NCBI GenBank assembly: GCA_003868215.1
Contig: QWDQ01000002.1
Location: forward strand, 744,001-808,000
DNA length: 64,000 nt
DNA from: Pseudophaeomoniella oleicola
Taxonomy: Eukaryota > Ascomycota > Eurotiomycetes > Phaeomoniellales > Phaeomoniellaceae
Reading direction: 5' to 3'
The notes beneath the pieces were generated by a model, which saw only the letters and a list, made by a program, of their open reading frames with translations, was not told the DNA's origin and searched no databases. Shown here piece by piece: positions 63,487 through 64,000 of the stretch. The position numbers and the translations under genes are program-made. How positions within the stretch are numbered: the stretch's first letter is position 1; every line of letters begins with the position of its first letter.

Positions 63487-64000
63487 GGGGGTTTTTTCAT
63501 TGTTGTGCTTGTCCACTTGTATCACGCCCAGAAGGTGATAGACCAGGGGCACCTCGGTGGGCGCTATGAAGCTGTCCATCCACTGTCAATCCAGGAGGGA
63601 CTGTTCGTGGGAAATCGGTGACGGCCGTTGACGGCTATCTGAGAATAGGAACGAGGGCACTGGAGACATCAAGAATTGTGTCTTGCTAGGCAGATATCTA
63701 CTTTGAAATGGAAACATGAATACTACTACTCCTACATCATGTGAAATCTTGCCAGTGGACTGCTCACGTACATGTAGAACAATCTATATTCTCTCACACT
63801 ACCACTTGACACAGTCACTTACATAGTCAGTCCTTAGACCCAAGTATTCTTATCTAGTGTCTCTGAGACATCCTTGCATATGAATCCCTTTATTACAAAG
63901 AGAGCTACCTTAGGTAAGCAATCATCTGTCCAGGCACAATCTGTGTACAGCTGTCAGGCAAATAGATGCTCAGTGTCAGTTTGGATACCGCCCCCTTGCT
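63487..64000. other. 3' flanking DNA, window edge
   Basis: About 500 bp with no recognisable gene on either strand. Confidence 0.5.

Noticed and set aside
1-64000. Transposons, LTR elements, CRISPR arrays, secondary-metabolite backbone genes
   Set aside because: No transposase, reverse transcriptase, integrase, terminal repeats, CRISPR-type repeats, PKS or NRPS sequence was seen.

Overview
The window is nuclear DNA from a filamentous ascomycete (Pezizomycotina). The reasons are: a HET-domain incompatibility gene; the chitin synthase export chaperone Chs7; a family of fungal kinases of the EKLQ...HTDVKP type; a mitochondrial DNA polymerase gamma with a long C-terminal tail; and many short introns, mostly 46-70 nt, with GT(A/G)NGT donors and CTAAC/CTGAC-like branch points. 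I cannot fix the class from sequence alone. Gene models were built by hand from splice signals and reading-frame continuity, and every spliced model given here sums to a multiple of three.

Region by region. 1-3.9 kb is the most accessory-looking end, with a protein-kinase gene whose frame breaks in a run of nine C and a HET-domain gene. 4.9-10.8 kb holds metabolic genes on the + strand: ureidoimidazoline (OHCU) decarboxylase, a zinc alcohol dehydrogenase and a FATP-type acyl-CoA synthetase with a likely peroxisomal tail. 11-13.5 kb has the divergent pair EBP2 and a degenerate centrin-like EF-hand protein. 15-21 kb carries a 1152-residue protein with an N-terminal ADF-H-like domain and the spliceosomal LSM3. 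21.6-28 kb has a mitochondrial ATPase-expression (ATP13/AEP2-like) protein and an APC-family permease. 28-38 kb contains RAD5, a CofD/YvcK-like protein, a CorA-type transporter and a SLX8-like RING protein. 38-45.3 kb has mitochondrial polymerase gamma, an unfamiliar four-repeat protein and Chs7. 45.8-55.6 kb has a Dal5-type permease with a GATA-rich promoter, a Sec14-like protein, POL12, an orphan 2-oxoglutarate oxygenase, an orphan basic protein and ribosomal protein S29. 56-63.5 kb has GCD2 (eIF2B delta) and ALB1 sharing a 224-bp promoter, VPS16, and a ChlI-lid-like protein followed 3 nt after its stop codon by a second spliced reading frame.

Most genes are single-copy housekeeping genes: translation and ribosome biogenesis (EBP2, S29, GCD2, ALB1), DNA replication and repair (RAD5, SLX8-like, MIP1, POL12), RNA splicing (LSM3), mitochondrial expression, vesicle fusion and lipid handling. 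I see no transposon, no retroelement, no secondary-metabolite backbone gene and no tRNA gene that I can support. The best candidates for something new are the two reading frames 3 nt apart at 61.6-63.5 kb, the four-repeat protein at 43 kb, the P-loop-less ChlI lid protein and the orphan oxygenase at 53 kb. A recurrent palindrome, TACTACGTAGTA and variants, marks several intergenic regions.
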